NCBI RefSeq assembly: GCF_009833495.1
Contig: NZ_WUWG01000001.1
Coordinates: forward strand, 558,001 to 622,000
Direction of reading: 5' to 3'
Source: Oceanomicrobium pacificus
GTDB taxonomy: Bacteria > Pseudomonadota > Alphaproteobacteria > Rhodobacterales > Rhodobacteraceae
DNA: 64,000 nt
Shown here: positions 17,743 to 27,169 of the stretch, piece after piece
How the letters are laid out: every line of letters starts with the position of its first letter
How positions within the stretch are numbered: position 1 is the stretch's first letter
Notes under the pieces: generated by a model
Told to the model about the DNA's origin: nothing
The model's database searches: none
What the model saw: the letters and a program-made list of their open reading frames with translations, nothing else
Translations under genes and position numbers: made by a program

Positions 17743-18577
17743 GGTTGTAAATGTCCCAGGCTTCCTCGCCATCCGCACCGTCATGGATCATCGCCATGAG
17801 CGCGGCAACGACCGCCTTGGGATTGTCATGCTGGTAGATGTTGCGCCCGTAGACCATGCCCTTGGCGCCCTGTGCCATCAGGGCCGCGGATTTTTGAAGC
17901 ACGGTCTTCAGGTCTTCCTTGCCGCCGCCGCGCACGAGCACCGGCACGCGGGCCGCCTCGATCACACGGTTGAAATCCTCCGGATTTTCCGTCGGGTCGG
18001 CTTTGATAATGTCGGCGCCCATCTCGCTGGCGAGCCGCACCAGGGTCACGATCTTCTCCGCATTGCCGTCCACCTGATAGCCGCCGCGGACCTCGTTGGG
18101 CAGCATCACAAGCGGTTCGATCATGAGCGGCATGCCATAGCGCTGGCAGGCATCACGCACGCGGCTGATGTTTTCCACGCACTGGCGGAACAGTTCCGGC
18201 TCGTCGGGCAACATGAAGAGGTTGACCACAACCGCGGCCGCATCCATTTCCAGCGCACCGATGATCGGTTCGTCATGGTTCTGCAACATCGACCACATCT
18301 CGCGGTGGCGCTGGTCATTGTAGGGGTTGCCCATATCGATCCGCATGACGAGCGCGGGCTTGTCCTTCTCGGGGCGGCTCTGCAGCAGATCGGCCTGACC
18401 GTAGGCACATTGGATCGCGTCCGGTTTCGCGCCGATCAGCGTGTCCATCACCGCGGCCATATCCTCCAGCCCGACCATGAAGCTCGGCTCGTTGCAGACC
18501 CCGTGATCGACCGCCACGTCGAGGCATCCGCCGTTGGTGAACATCCGGTTCATCCGGGCTTTCGAACTTACACGCAC
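17735..18577 (-). CDS. Class I aldolase of the DhnA/LsrF family
   Basis: TIM-barrel aldolase of 280 residues resembling DhnA-type fructose-bisphosphate aldolases and LsrF. Visible elements are the N-terminal LDVAVDHGV, the acidic EMDAAAVVVNLFMLPDE strand, the likely Schiff-base Lys in ADIIKADPTE and the C-terminal phosphate-binding stretch VLVRGGGKEDLK...GAKGMVYGRNIYQ. It should cleave or transfer C-C bonds in a phosphorylated keto sugar. It lies between the GlpD-like dehydrogenase (10-bp overlap with the end of that gene) and the kinase, so it likely acts on the product made by those two. The exact substrate is unknown. Confidence 0.84.
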   Translation of the reverse strand: MRVSSKARMNRMFTNGGCLDVAVDHGVCNEPSFMVGLEDMAAVMDTLIGAKPDAIQCAYGQADLLQSRPEKDKPALVMRIDMGNPYNDQRHREMWSMLQNHDEPIIGALEMDAAAVVVNLFMLPDEPELFRQCVENISRVRDACQRYGMPLMIEPLVMLPNEVRGGYQVDGNAEKIVTLVRLASEMGADIIKADPTENPEDFNRVIEAARVPVLVRGGGKEDLKTVLQKSAALMAQGAKGMVYGRNIYQHDNPKAVVAALMAMIHDGADGEEAWDIYNRV

Positions 18578-20280
18578 TGCAATCTCCGTTCCTTGTTGCG
18601 GTCGTTGAGAGTGTCGCGCGACACTCCGTGATATGTCTCCAGATCGCCGATCAGCGTCTCCGACTGGGCCGCCAGGTCAGACGGCGAAATCCCGCGTTCC
18701 CGCGCCAGTATGGCACCTGCTCGGGCGATGATCTCTGCCGAGACCGCGCCCGTGATCGCAAGGTCGGTGCGGCGCAGGATGATATCCGACAGGGACTCGA
18801 CAAATTCGTGGCGGATCAGCCAGACGATTTCGGCCTCTGTGTAGGCACAGTCCGGCGCAAGCGGGGCGTCGTCGGGCATACTCGCGCAGAAATTCCGAAC
18901 CTGTCCGGCGCGCGCGCCATAGCGGGCGACGAGCGCCGCGGCCCGCGCGGGCGGCGTTCCGGTTTCTGCCAGATGCGCTTCGGTATCCCCGTTATAGCCC
19001 GCTCCGCCGCCGATGGCGCGGTCGCGTGTCGAGACCAGACGATCGCGGCCAAGCGTGGCCAACACCTCATCGGACGTCTGTTCGGCGAAGGCCCGGAAGG
19101 TCGTCCACTTCCCGCCCACCATGCAGAATTGCGGCACCGGACCGTCGAGCTTGCGCGTATAGTGCCCGCGTGAAATCCGGCCGGTGAAATCATGGTCGCT
19201 CTTGGGAAGAGGACGGATGCCGCTGAAACTGAAGACGACCTGTCCGGCGTCGATCGGCAGGCCGGGGAAGATCAGGCGCAGACTGTCGAGGATATAGTCC
19301 AGTTCTTCGGGCTCGCAGCGCACACGGCTGGCATCGCGGACCCTGATATCAGTCGATCCTGCCAGCACGCGCCCCAGATAGGGAAAGACGATGCAGACAC
19401 GCCCGTCCGCATTCTCGAAATAGACCATATGGCCGGCGAGCGCGTCGTGCAGCGCCGGATTGTCGAGGATGAGGTGCGAGCCCTTGGTGCCGGACACCAT
19501 CCGGTCGCCCTCGGGCGCGCCCAGCGCCGCGCGGGTCGCATCGAGCCAGGCGCCGGTGGCGTTGACAATGGCGCGCGGTTGCAGCGCGAGGCGGTTGCCG
19601 GTCTGCCGGTCAAGGAGCATGTATCCCGCCCCGTCGGGTTGCAGTTCGGCATAGTTGAGCGCGACACAATCCGGCGCGGCCGTCTCCATATCCTGCACCA
19701 TCTCGATGCAGAGCCGCTCGGGATGCGAGATCCACGCATCGTGGTAGATCGCCGCGAGCCGCAGGTCGCGGGTCAGTTCCGGCCAGCGGGCCCGTGCCTT
19801 GGCGGCTGACAGGAACCGGTGCGGCGGCAGCATCCGCCGCTTCCGCGTCACCCAGTCATAAAGCGCGAGGCCGAATTTGATCGGCACCGCCCCGCGCGCC
19901 GAAGGCCGGTCGGTCCAGCCGAAGAAGGTGGCAGGCGCATTGAGCAGACCGGAAAAATAGCTCGCGACGGGGATCACGGTCGGCAGAGGCCGCACCATAT
20001 GGGCCGCGTTGCGCAGCAGCGCGTCACGTTCGCCAAGCGACTCGCGCACCAGATCGAACTCGCCATTTTCAAGATAGCGCAGCCCGCCATGGATCATCCG
20101 CGACGGCGCGGCGCTGCACCCGGAGCTGAAATCGTTGCGCTCCACCAGAAGCACCCGCAGACCCTGCAGCGCCAGATCGCGATAGACCCCGATCCCGTTG
20201 ACGCCACCGCCCACGACGACGACGTCGAACGCACCATCGGCGTCGATCCGGTCAATCCTGTCCTGTCGCGTGTCAGACAT
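18568..20280 (-). CDS. GlpD-like FAD-dependent polyol-phosphate dehydrogenase
   Basis: Membrane-associated flavoprotein of 570 residues in the glycerol-3-phosphate dehydrogenase/EryB family. The FAD fold is at the N-terminus (VVVVGGGVNGIGVYRDLALQG), followed by the GlpD hallmarks SSGCSAAPSRMIHGGLRYLE and GIRPLPKS. It would oxidise a phosphorylated polyol to the keto form and pass electrons to quinone. ATG 20280 is preferred since AGGAG precedes it by 4 nt; GTG 20295 lacks a ribosome site. A glycerol-only role is unlikely, because the gene sits with a separate kinase, aldolase and sugar importer, as eryB does in erythritol operons. Confidence 0.88.
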   Translation of the reverse strand: MSDTRQDRIDRIDADGAFDVVVVGGGVNGIGVYRDLALQGLRVLLVERNDFSSGCSAAPSRMIHGGLRYLENGEFDLVRESLGERDALLRNAAHMVRPLPTVIPVASYFSGLLNAPATFFGWTDRPSARGAVPIKFGLALYDWVTRKRRMLPPHRFLSAAKARARWPELTRDLRLAAIYHDAWISHPERLCIEMVQDMETAAPDCVALNYAELQPDGAGYMLLDRQTGNRLALQPRAIVNATGAWLDATRAALGAPEGDRMVSGTKGSHLILDNPALHDALAGHMVYFENADGRVCIVFPYLGRVLAGSTDIRVRDASRVRCEPEELDYILDSLRLIFPGLPIDAGQVVFSFSGIRPLPKSDHDFTGRISRGHYTRKLDGPVPQFCMVGGKWTTFRAFAEQTSDEVLATLGRDRLVSTRDRAIGGGAGYNGDTEAHLAETGTPPARAAALVARYGARAGQVRNFCASMPDDAPLAPDCAYTEAEIVWLIRHEFVESLSDIILRRTDLAITGAVSAEIIARAGAILARERGISPSDLAAQSETLIGDLETYHGVSRDTLNDRNKERRLQCV

Positions 20281-20339
20281 AGGGCTCCTGTTCACCGGAT
20301 CGCGGTCCGGTGGCGTTGAAAGGTCGGTCGGGACGGGGT

Positions 20340-21347
20340 CTAGCCGTCGAGGTCGGTCAGATGCGTGGCGGCGGCGCTGTCAATCGCCGCGATCTCCTCC
20401 TTGGACAGGCGCAGACAGCCTGCGCGGGCATTCTCGATGGCTTGCTGTTCGTTGCGGGCGCCGCAGAGCGAGAAAGTGATGCCGGGCTGTTGCAGCGTCC
20501 AGGCAATCACGATCTGCGATGGCGAGGCGTCATGCGCGCTGGCAACCGGCGTGATCGCCGCCATGAGGCGCGCGACCTTCTCACGGTTGGACAGCGAGAA
20601 GCGCGGATTGTCCTTGCGCAGGTCGTCGCCTTCGAATCTGCGCTCCGGCCCCATCTTGCCGCTCAGAAGCCCCAGCGCGAGCGAGGAATAGCTCAGCACC
20701 GACACACCGTTTTCACGGCAGAGCGGCAGCATCTCGGCTTCGAGGTCGCGCTTGACCATCGAATATTCCTCCTGCACCGCATCGAGCTGGCCCGCGGCCA
20801 GATAGGCGCGCACCTCGTCGGGCGCCGTATTGCTCGCTCCGATCGAGCGGATCTTGCCCTGATCCTTCAACATCAACAGCGTCTCCATCGTCTCGGCGAT
20901 GGGCGTGGTCGGGTCCTGCCAGTGGGTGATATAATGATCGATCACGTCGGTGCCGAGCCGCTTCAGGCTCTCCTCCACCTCGTGGATGATCCCGTCGCGG
21001 CCGAGATAGCGGTGCACCGGTCCGATATCGCAATCGAAGAAATGGTTGCCCTTCTGCGTGTGCCAGACCAGTCCGCATTTGGTGGCCAGCACGACCTTGT
21101 CGCGGCGGCCTTTGAGCGCCTTGCCGACGATCTCCTCGGCCAGTCCCTGACCATAGGCCGGCGCCGTGTCGATGAGCGTGATGCCGGCATCGATGGCAGC
21201 ATGGATCGCGCGGATCGACGCGGCCTCGTCGGTCCCGCCCCACATCCAGCCGCCGATCGCCCAGGTTCCGAGCCCGACCGCCGTCGCCTCGATCCCCGAC
21301 CGGCCGATCGGGCGTTTCAACTGCGTGTCACGCACGGTCTCAAGCAT
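20340..21347 (-). CDS. Aldo/keto reductase
   Basis: NAD(P)-dependent TIM-barrel oxidoreductase of 335 residues. The catalytic residues are visible in LIDTAPAYGQG (Asp, Tyr), LATKCG (Lys) and YITHWQD (His), with the coenzyme loop near residues 265-285 (LCGARNEQQAIENA). It overlaps the regulator stop by 8 bp and precedes the GlpD-like gene by 59 bp (to its ATG). It probably interconverts an aldose or ketose and a polyol in the operon's pathway. A detoxifying reductase role cannot be excluded. Confidence 0.85.
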   Translation of the reverse strand: MLETVRDTQLKRPIGRSGIEATAVGLGTWAIGGWMWGGTDEAASIRAIHAAIDAGITLIDTAPAYGQGLAEEIVGKALKGRRDKVVLATKCGLVWHTQKGNHFFDCDIGPVHRYLGRDGIIHEVEESLKRLGTDVIDHYITHWQDPTTPIAETMETLLMLKDQGKIRSIGASNTAPDEVRAYLAAGQLDAVQEEYSMVKRDLEAEMLPLCRENGVSVLSYSSLALGLLSGKMGPERRFEGDDLRKDNPRFSLSNREKVARLMAAITPVASAHDASPSQIVIAWTLQQPGITFSLCGARNEQQAIENARAGCLRLSKEEIAAIDSAAATHLTDLDG

Positions 21348-22311
21348 CTTCGGGTTCCTTCTCCAAAATCGCTGTAGCGGTGTTTTCGTCGGTGACGAGC
21401 GCGTTGATATAGCCGCCGTTCAGAACGGCGCGGATCGGCTCGACTTTCTCCCGTCCCGAGGCGACACCGATTGCCACGGGCACATTTTTCAACCGCGCGG
21501 GCGACAGGGCCACCAGACGGGAGTTGAACGGGTGGGCAGAGAGCGCCCCGTCTGCCTCGATCAGATGGCCGAGGAACTCGCCCCGCACCCCGCCGTCATA
21601 GAGCGCCTTGCGTTCGCTCGCGGAAACCGGATGCGCCTCGTAATAGGTCGGGTTCTCGCCCGCCACGGCGCCGACGCCCACCAGCGCGACCGCCGCCTGC
21701 CCGGCCTGGTCCATCACAGACTGGACGGATTTGACCGACATGACCATGTCCCTCTCCTTGGGCGATTCCGCGTGCAGCGGCGCGTGGATGAGCGTGGCGC
21801 GGGCCGACAGCCGGTTCGCCAACTCGGTCGCGATATGGTTCACATCGGTATAGTGATGCCCCTGCACCCCGCCGGTGGCGGGAACGACATTCACGTCATA
21901 GGTCCGGTTCGGCGCCACGTTGGCGATGATCGCGCTCAGCGTCTTGCCGCCGGAGATCGCGATCTGGTCGCCGTCGCGCAGATTGTCGAGCAGCAGGCTC
22001 GCCGCGCCGCGCCCGACCTCGTTGAGCGTCGTCTCGGGGCTTCCGGTCACGGCGGGCAGCACGATGCAATTGTGCAGTTTCCAGCGTTCGGTCAGACGGG
22101 CTTCGAGATCGAAGAGCCGCATGAGCGGGGTCTTGATCGTGATCTGCACCATCCCGAGGTCGCGCCCCTGCTTGATCAGGCGGTTCACCTTGGCGGTCGA
22201 CAGGCGCAGGTCCTTGGCGATCTCGGACTGCGGATGGCCTTCCTCATAGTGCAGTTTCAGCACCTTGGCGATCAGCAACGTCTGTTCGGGTGTCAGCATG
22301 GCGGCGCTCAT
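21340..22311 (-). CDS. SorC/DeoR-type sugar-binding transcriptional regulator
   Basis: Regulator of 323 residues with an N-terminal helix-turn-helix (EEGHPQSEIAKDLRLSTAKVNRLIKQGRDLGMV) and a C-terminal phosphosugar-binding NagB/RpiA-like domain (GDQIAISGGKTLSAIIANV; VNVVPATGG; ALVGVGAV). SorC members such as EryD, LsrR and DeoR respond to phosphorylated sugars, which fits the kinase-containing operon. The start ATG 22311 overlaps the permease stop (ATGA), so the regulator is expressed inside the operon it probably controls. Confidence 0.9.
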   Translation of the reverse strand: MSAAMLTPEQTLLIAKVLKLHYEEGHPQSEIAKDLRLSTAKVNRLIKQGRDLGMVQITIKTPLMRLFDLEARLTERWKLHNCIVLPAVTGSPETTLNEVGRGAASLLLDNLRDGDQIAISGGKTLSAIIANVAPNRTYDVNVVPATGGVQGHHYTDVNHIATELANRLSARATLIHAPLHAESPKERDMVMSVKSVQSVMDQAGQAAVALVGVGAVAGENPTYYEAHPVSASERKALYDGGVRGEFLGHLIEADGALSAHPFNSRLVALSPARLKNVPVAIGVASGREKVEPIRAVLNGGYINALVTDENTATAILEKEPEDA

Positions 22312-23342
22312 TCTGCTCGGCCTTTCCGGGTGATGACATGGTTGGAGGCCGCCGCGGCCAGGAGCGCGGCGCCGATGACAAGCGTCTGGTAATAGGCGGG
22401 CACCAGCGTCAGCATGCCGACCGTCAGGGCCATGATGATGAGTGCCCCCACGAACGACCGCAGGACCCGCCCCTCGCCGCCACTGAAGGCGGTGCCGCCG
22501 AGTAGCACGACCAGGATCGCGGTCAGTTCCATCCCGTCGCCCGAGAGCGGGTCGCCGAGCGACATAAAGCTCGACCGGGCGATCCCCGCGAGCGCGGCTG
22601 TGACGCCGACAAGGATATAGAGCAGGAACACCACGCGGCCCGTATTGATGCCGCTCAGTTTCGCTGCGGTCGGGTTGCCGCCCGTGGCCGCCGCATGTTT
22701 GCCGAGCACGCCGCGGCGCTGGATCACGACGAAGGCAATCGTGACGGCGATGGCCACCCAGAAGGCCGCGGGCAGCCCGAGGAAGATCCCCGAACGGCCA
22801 TAGCCGTTGAACCAGCCCGGCATCTTCAATCCGCCGCCCGACTTGATCGCCGAGACACCATCCTCGACCAGCAAGAGCGCCACACCCTTGTAGAGGCTGA
22901 GCGTGATCAGCGTTGCGATGACCGGCGTGATCTTCAGCCGCACGACAAGGAACCCGTTGATCGCGCCGAGCCCGATGCCGACGACGACCGTCAGCACGAA
23001 GGCGAGCAGGAATGGCACGCCGTTGATCGCCAGCAACGCATAGACGACCGCGCTGAGGCTCATCGCGCTGCCCACCGACAGGTCGATATAGCCCGAGATC
23101 ATCAGCATGGTGAATGCACCCGCGATCACGAGGATCGGCGCGGAGACACGCAAGATGTTGATGATGTTGTTCTTGTTGAGGAAATTCCCCCGCTCGAACA
23201 GGTCGAACTTGTCGAGATTGGCCGTGCTGAGGAGCAGGACCACCGCAACGAGCACGAAGTAGATGTAATAGTCCCGCAGGAAGGCCCCGACCTTCGGCAG
23301 AAGGCCCGTTTGGGCGTGGGTGCTGGTCTGGATGTCCGACAT
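22308..23342 (-). CDS. Sugar ABC transporter permease (RbsC/LsrD type)
   Basis: Inner-membrane permease of 344 residues with about 9-10 hydrophobic segments and the BPD_transp_2 signatures (APILVIAGAFTMLMISGYIDLSVGSAM; VVVGIGLGAINGFLVVRLKITPVIATL; VVLLGGTAFSGGEGRVLRSFVGAL). The start ATG 23342 begins a soluble leader before the first helix; the frame further upstream is a shadow of the next gene. It lies 5 bp after the second permease, so the importer uses a heterodimeric channel as in LsrCD. Confidence 0.92.
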   Translation of the reverse strand: MSDIQTSTHAQTGLLPKVGAFLRDYYIYFVLVAVVLLLSTANLDKFDLFERGNFLNKNNIINILRVSAPILVIAGAFTMLMISGYIDLSVGSAMSLSAVVYALLAINGVPFLLAFVLTVVVGIGLGAINGFLVVRLKITPVIATLITLSLYKGVALLLVEDGVSAIKSGGGLKMPGWFNGYGRSGIFLGLPAAFWVAIAVTIAFVVIQRRGVLGKHAAATGGNPTAAKLSGINTGRVVFLLYILVGVTAALAGIARSSFMSLGDPLSGDGMELTAILVVLLGGTAFSGGEGRVLRSFVGALIIMALTVGMLTLVPAYYQTLVIGAALLAAAASNHVITRKGRAE

Positions 23343-23347
23343 GGGCC

Positions 23348-24373
23348 TCACCGGTTCCTGCGGGCAAGCGCCCAGGTTTGCGCCACGATGGCAAGGAAAA
23401 CGGCAATGGCCTTCAGGATATATTGCCAGTCGGGCGACAGGACGAGACCGGTCGCAGCCGATGTAACGACCGCGAGAATGATCGCCCCGAAGAACATGCC
23501 GATGACCGATCCGAACCCGCCCGCAATCGCCACCCCGCCGAGGAGCGCGATCACCAGAGCGTCGAACTCCATCAGCGTGCCGCGGTTGGAATAGCCCGAC
23601 TTGAATTCCGAGGCGAGCAGGATGCCCACGATCCCGGCGATGGCCGAACTGAACAGGTAGAGCTTGGTGATGTGCCAGCCGCGGTCGATCCCTGACAGGG
23701 TGGCTGCGACCGGGTTGGTGCCGATCCAATAGGTGATCCGGCCGAAGACCATGCGCTTCTCGATGAAGACCGCGACGAGCAGCAGGACCGCCATCAGCAC
23801 CACCGCGAATTTCACGGATGTGCCGAACATGCTCAGATTGCCAAGATAGCCGAACTCCGGAGGCAGGTTGGTGTTGCGCTGCGATCCGTGGGTGATGACC
23901 TGCGCGATGCCGCGGGCCACCATCATCGTGCCGAGCGTGACAATGATCGACGGGATGCCGAAGCGCACGACGAAGAGCGCATTGAGCGCGCCGATCGCCA
24001 TCGCACCGGCCAGCGCACAGGCCAGTGCCAGCGGATAGGGCAGCCCGAGCCCGACCGAGAGCGGGTTTCCGTCGCCCGCGGCCTGCGCGAACCAAACCGA
24101 CAAGACGCCCGACAGGGCCACGATGCCGCCTACCGACAGGTCGAAATTGCCCGACACGAGCAGGAAGGTGACGCCAATGCCGAGCGAGATCACCGCCCAG
24201 TTGTTGGTCACCAGATTGATCATGTTCTGGACCTGAAAGAAGTTCGGGACCATCAGCGATGCAAAGAGGAACAGCCCCACCGCGACACCCGCGACAAGCA
24301 GCGTGATGAAGCTCTCGTCGCTCATCCGACGGCGCGTGTGGGGTGCGGGGCGGGGCACGGTTTCGCTCATCAT
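23348..24373 (-). CDS. Sugar ABC transporter permease (RbsC/LsrC type)
   Basis: Second inner-membrane permease of the same importer, 341 residues. Family patterns visible are LGIGVTFLLVSGNFDLSVGGIVALSG, GALNALFVVRFGIPSIIVTLGTMMVARG and ALLGGVAIAGGFGSVIGMFFGA. Its start overlaps the ATPase stop by 4 bp (ATGA). Together with the 22308 permease, the ATPase and the binding protein it makes a complete RbsABC-type importer with two different channel subunits. Confidence 0.92.
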   Translation of the reverse strand: MMSETVPRPAPHTRRRMSDESFITLLVAGVAVGLFLFASLMVPNFFQVQNMINLVTNNWAVISLGIGVTFLLVSGNFDLSVGGIVALSGVLSVWFAQAAGDGNPLSVGLGLPYPLALACALAGAMAIGALNALFVVRFGIPSIIVTLGTMMVARGIAQVITHGSQRNTNLPPEFGYLGNLSMFGTSVKFAVVLMAVLLLVAVFIEKRMVFGRITYWIGTNPVAATLSGIDRGWHITKLYLFSSAIAGIVGILLASEFKSGYSNRGTLMEFDALVIALLGGVAIAGGFGSVIGMFFGAIILAVVTSAATGLVLSPDWQYILKAIAVFLAIVAQTWALARRNR

Positions 24374-25896
24374 TGGACCGCTCCCTGACCACCTGTGACG
24401 ACGTTGAGAATATGGGCAATGTCTACATCCGGTCCGTTCGTGATCTCTTCCTGCACCGCGCCGTCGAAGAGCAGGAACACCCGGTCGCAGATGCCCAGAA
24501 CCTCCTCCAGTTCCGAGGAGAAGACAGCCACCGCCTTGCCGGCATCGGCGAGGTCGCGGATGATGTCATAGATCTCGGTCTTGGCGCCGACATCGACACC
24601 CCGCGTCGGTTCGTCGAGAAGCAGCAGGTCCGCCTCGGAGAAGAGGCATTTCGCAAAGACGACCTTCTGCTGGTTGCCGCCCGACAGCTTTTCCGTGTGC
24701 TTGTCGATCGAACTGGTCGCGATGTTGAGCCGGCGGACGTAGTCGTCCGCCGCGTCGCGCTCCAGCCCCGACCGGTAGAGCCCGGCCTCCGACATGTTGC
24801 GCAGGTTCATGACGGGGATGTTTTCGCGGATCGACAGGCTGGTGAAGAGCCCCTGCGTGCGCCGTTCCTCGGGCACGAGCGCAATGCCGGCCGCAAGCGC
24901 CTTTTTCGGGGACGCCGCAACCGGCGCGCCCTTGAAGCGGATCTCCCCAGAGACACGGTCGGCGCCGAAAATGGCACGGGCGATCTCGGTCTTGCCGGCG
25001 CCGATCAGGCCGTAGAAACCGACGATCTCGCCCTTGCGGATCGCGAATGACACGTCTTTCAGGAGCCTGTTGCTCAACCCCTCGGCCGACAGCATCACCT
25101 CGTCGGTCACGGCCGTGCGCGGCTCGTAGGTCTGAAAGACCGTCCGGCCGATCATCATCTCGATCAGCTCCGACCGGCCGTCCACCTCCGAGAGCGGCTG
25201 TGTGGCGATATGCTTGCCGTCGCGCAGCACTGTCACCATGTCGCCCAGCTGGAAAATCTCGTCGAGCTTGTGGGAAATGTAGATCACCGTCACGCCGGAC
25301 GCCTTGAGCCGCCGGATCACGCCGAAGAGCCGTTCCACTTCACGCTCCGACAGGGCGGCGGTGGGTTCGTCCATGATGATGATGCTGGCCCCGGATGAGG
25401 CCGCGCGGGCGATCTCCACGATCTGTTTCTGGGCGACGCTGAGCGCCGAGACGCGGGCTTTGGGGTCGATGGAGGGCTCGATCGCCTTCAACGTCTCCAC
25501 CACCCGGCGGTCGAGGTCGCTCGATACGAGGAAGCCGAAGCGGCTCTGCTCCATCCCGAGCGTCAGGTTCTCCTGAACCGTGAGTTCCTCCACCACGTGC
25601 AATTCCTGGAATAACGTTGCGAGGCCGCCGTCTCGGGCCTCCTGCGGGTTGGCCGGCGCATAGTCGCGGCCCAGAACCTGCATCGTGCCGCTCGTCGGCT
25701 CCAGTGCGCCGGTCAGCATCTTGACCAGCGTCGATTTGCCGGCGCCGTTCTCGCCCACAAGGCAATGGACGGTTCCCGGAGCGATGTCGAAGCTCACTGT
25801 GTCGACCGCGCGGACGCCCGGATAGTCCCGTGTCAGGCTGTCGACGCGCAGGACAGGTGCGGCCCCGTCGCTGTCCAAGATCGGTGTCTCTTGCAT
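24370..25896 (-). CDS. Sugar ABC transporter ATP-binding protein (RbsA/MglA type, two NBDs)
   Basis: Tandem ATPase of 508 residues, normal for the family. The first domain has Walker A GENGAGKSTLVK, a signature region LSVAQKQIVEIARA and Walker B IIIMDEPTAAL. The second has the degenerate P-loop GLIGAGKTEIARAIFG, the signature LSGGNQQKVVFAKCL and LLLDEPTRGVDVGAK. The divergent second Walker A is normal for MglA/RbsA. It follows the binding-protein gene after a 114-bp gap containing a hairpin. Confidence 0.94.
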   Translation of the reverse strand: MQETPILDSDGAAPVLRVDSLTRDYPGVRAVDTVSFDIAPGTVHCLVGENGAGKSTLVKMLTGALEPTSGTMQVLGRDYAPANPQEARDGGLATLFQELHVVEELTVQENLTLGMEQSRFGFLVSSDLDRRVVETLKAIEPSIDPKARVSALSVAQKQIVEIARAASSGASIIIMDEPTAALSEREVERLFGVIRRLKASGVTVIYISHKLDEIFQLGDMVTVLRDGKHIATQPLSEVDGRSELIEMMIGRTVFQTYEPRTAVTDEVMLSAEGLSNRLLKDVSFAIRKGEIVGFYGLIGAGKTEIARAIFGADRVSGEIRFKGAPVAASPKKALAAGIALVPEERRTQGLFTSLSIRENIPVMNLRNMSEAGLYRSGLERDAADDYVRRLNIATSSIDKHTEKLSGGNQQKVVFAKCLFSEADLLLLDEPTRGVDVGAKTEIYDIIRDLADAGKAVAVFSSELEEVLGICDRVFLLFDGAVQEEITNGPDVDIAHILNVVTGGQGAVQ

Positions 25897-25952
25897 GGAT
25901 CCCTGATCCTTCGGTGGCGCAGCGCGGTGCCGCGCGCGGAGTCCCGGTTGGC

Positions 25953-25991
25953 CCGGCGGTGTTGCGGCTAGACTGCCACTGTCACCGCCGG
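25953..25991 (-). other. Hairpin between binding-protein and ATPase genes
   Basis: A 9-bp perfect inverted repeat (CCGGCGGTG and complement, 25953-25961 and 25983-25991) with a 21-nt loop lies just after the binding-protein stop in the minus-strand transcript. No U tract follows. It probably adjusts binding-protein versus transporter mRNA levels. Confidence 0.55.
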
Positions 25992-26010
25992 ACCGGTTGC
26001 CGTGTCCAGC

Positions 26011-27030
26011 TTAGCTGCCGAACTGCTGCTCGAGCCAGGCCTTCGCCTCGTCCTGCTCCATCGACCAGTAGGAGATGGTGTAGGCCTTGTAGAAGAACTC
26101 CTCGGCCGGATCATTGGACGGGGCGACCTTGCCGTCGACAACATCCATGATCAGATCGATGCGCCCCTGCGCGGTTTCCACCGGCGGCAGACCCATGGAG
26201 ACTTTCAGGCTCGAATTGGGATCAAAGACCTGCTCGTACTCCACCGCGTCGAAATCGACGCTGGCGACGATCTCGGTCAGCGGCTTGCCATCCTCGAACT
26301 TGCCGCGGCCGAGCTGCGACAGGCCGGCCATGGTGCCAACCGTCAGGTTCGACGCTTCGGAATAGATCAGGTTCACTTCCGGGCGCTGGGTCAGCAGGTC
26401 GACGATGATCTGCTTGGCTGCTTCCTGGCCGGCGCTGGAATCGAGCGCGCCGAGATTTTCCGCATCCGGATCGACCGAGAGCACACCCTCGACGAAGGGG
26501 GCGGTGCGGCCGGAATTGACTTCCGTGTGGTTGGGCCAGCCAAGCTGCACCATCACGATCGGCTTGTCGGGATGCGCCTCTTTCCAGGCCTTGGCCATCT
26601 GGGCACCCATCTCGAAAGACACGGCCGCCTCGTCGCTGCGCGCGGTCGGGATACCCGTTTCGGTGATCGGGCTGAAGAAGGAGGTCATCACGATCCCCTC
26701 GTTCAGCGCATCAGTGACGCCCGGCGTCGCCGCCTCGGCGTCCCAGATATGCAGCGTGGCCGCGTCGAAGCCGCCCGCGATGATCTGGTCGACATTCTGG
26801 GTCATCACCGCAGAATCGGCCTGCCCGTCGAAGACGACGACCTCGGCCCCGTATTTTTCCTTCGCGTAGCGTTCGGCCTCGGCCGCCTGCGACTGATGGA
26901 ACACGTTGGACAGGTCCGATACGAAGAAGGCAATCCGCTTGCCGTCATCCGCCATCGCGACCGTGCCCGCTACAAGCGCTGTCGAGGCAATCGCCCCTGC
27001 CAGCAGCCGTTTCACTCCCTGGGTCCGCAT
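26011..27030 (-). CDS. Sugar ABC transporter substrate-binding protein (RbsB/LsrB-like, periplasmic binding family 4)
   Basis: Periplasmic binding protein of 339 residues that feeds the 22308-25896 importer. A signal peptide is clear (MRTQGVKRLLAGAIASTALVAG, cleavage near AMADDGK), followed by the pentose/hexose-binding fold (RIAFFVSDLSNVFHQSQAAEAERYAKEK; VDQIIAGGFDAATLHIWD). ATG 27030 was chosen because of the GGAGG ribosome site just upstream; earlier in-frame codons have none. It is the first gene of the 11-gene minus operon, and the promoter must lie in the AT-rich stretch to its right. Confidence 0.92.
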   Translation of the reverse strand: MRTQGVKRLLAGAIASTALVAGTVAMADDGKRIAFFVSDLSNVFHQSQAAEAERYAKEKYGAEVVVFDGQADSAVMTQNVDQIIAGGFDAATLHIWDAEAATPGVTDALNEGIVMTSFFSPITETGIPTARSDEAAVSFEMGAQMAKAWKEAHPDKPIVMVQLGWPNHTEVNSGRTAPFVEGVLSVDPDAENLGALDSSAGQEAAKQIIVDLLTQRPEVNLIYSEASNLTVGTMAGLSQLGRGKFEDGKPLTEIVASVDFDAVEYEQVFDPNSSLKVSMGLPPVETAQGRIDLIMDVVDGKVAPSNDPAEEFFYKAYTISYWSMEQDEAKAWLEQQFGS

Positions 27031-27169
27031 GTTGTTTCCTCCACTGTTCTGGACCGGCAGGCCTCCTCGCCTGCGCGCTTTTGGCATCACAAGAAGGGAC
27101 ATGACCTGAGTCGTGATTTCTTGCGTCGCACGAAAGAGGCTCACGCGAATCGATTTATATGTCAATAAT

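Noticed and set aside
22308-25896. Authentic AI-2 (lsr) system
   Set aside because: Regulator, transporter and aldolase are Lsr-like, but the kinase looks LyxK/EryA-like, LsrG is absent and a GlpD-like dehydrogenase is present, so an AI-2 assignment is not supported.
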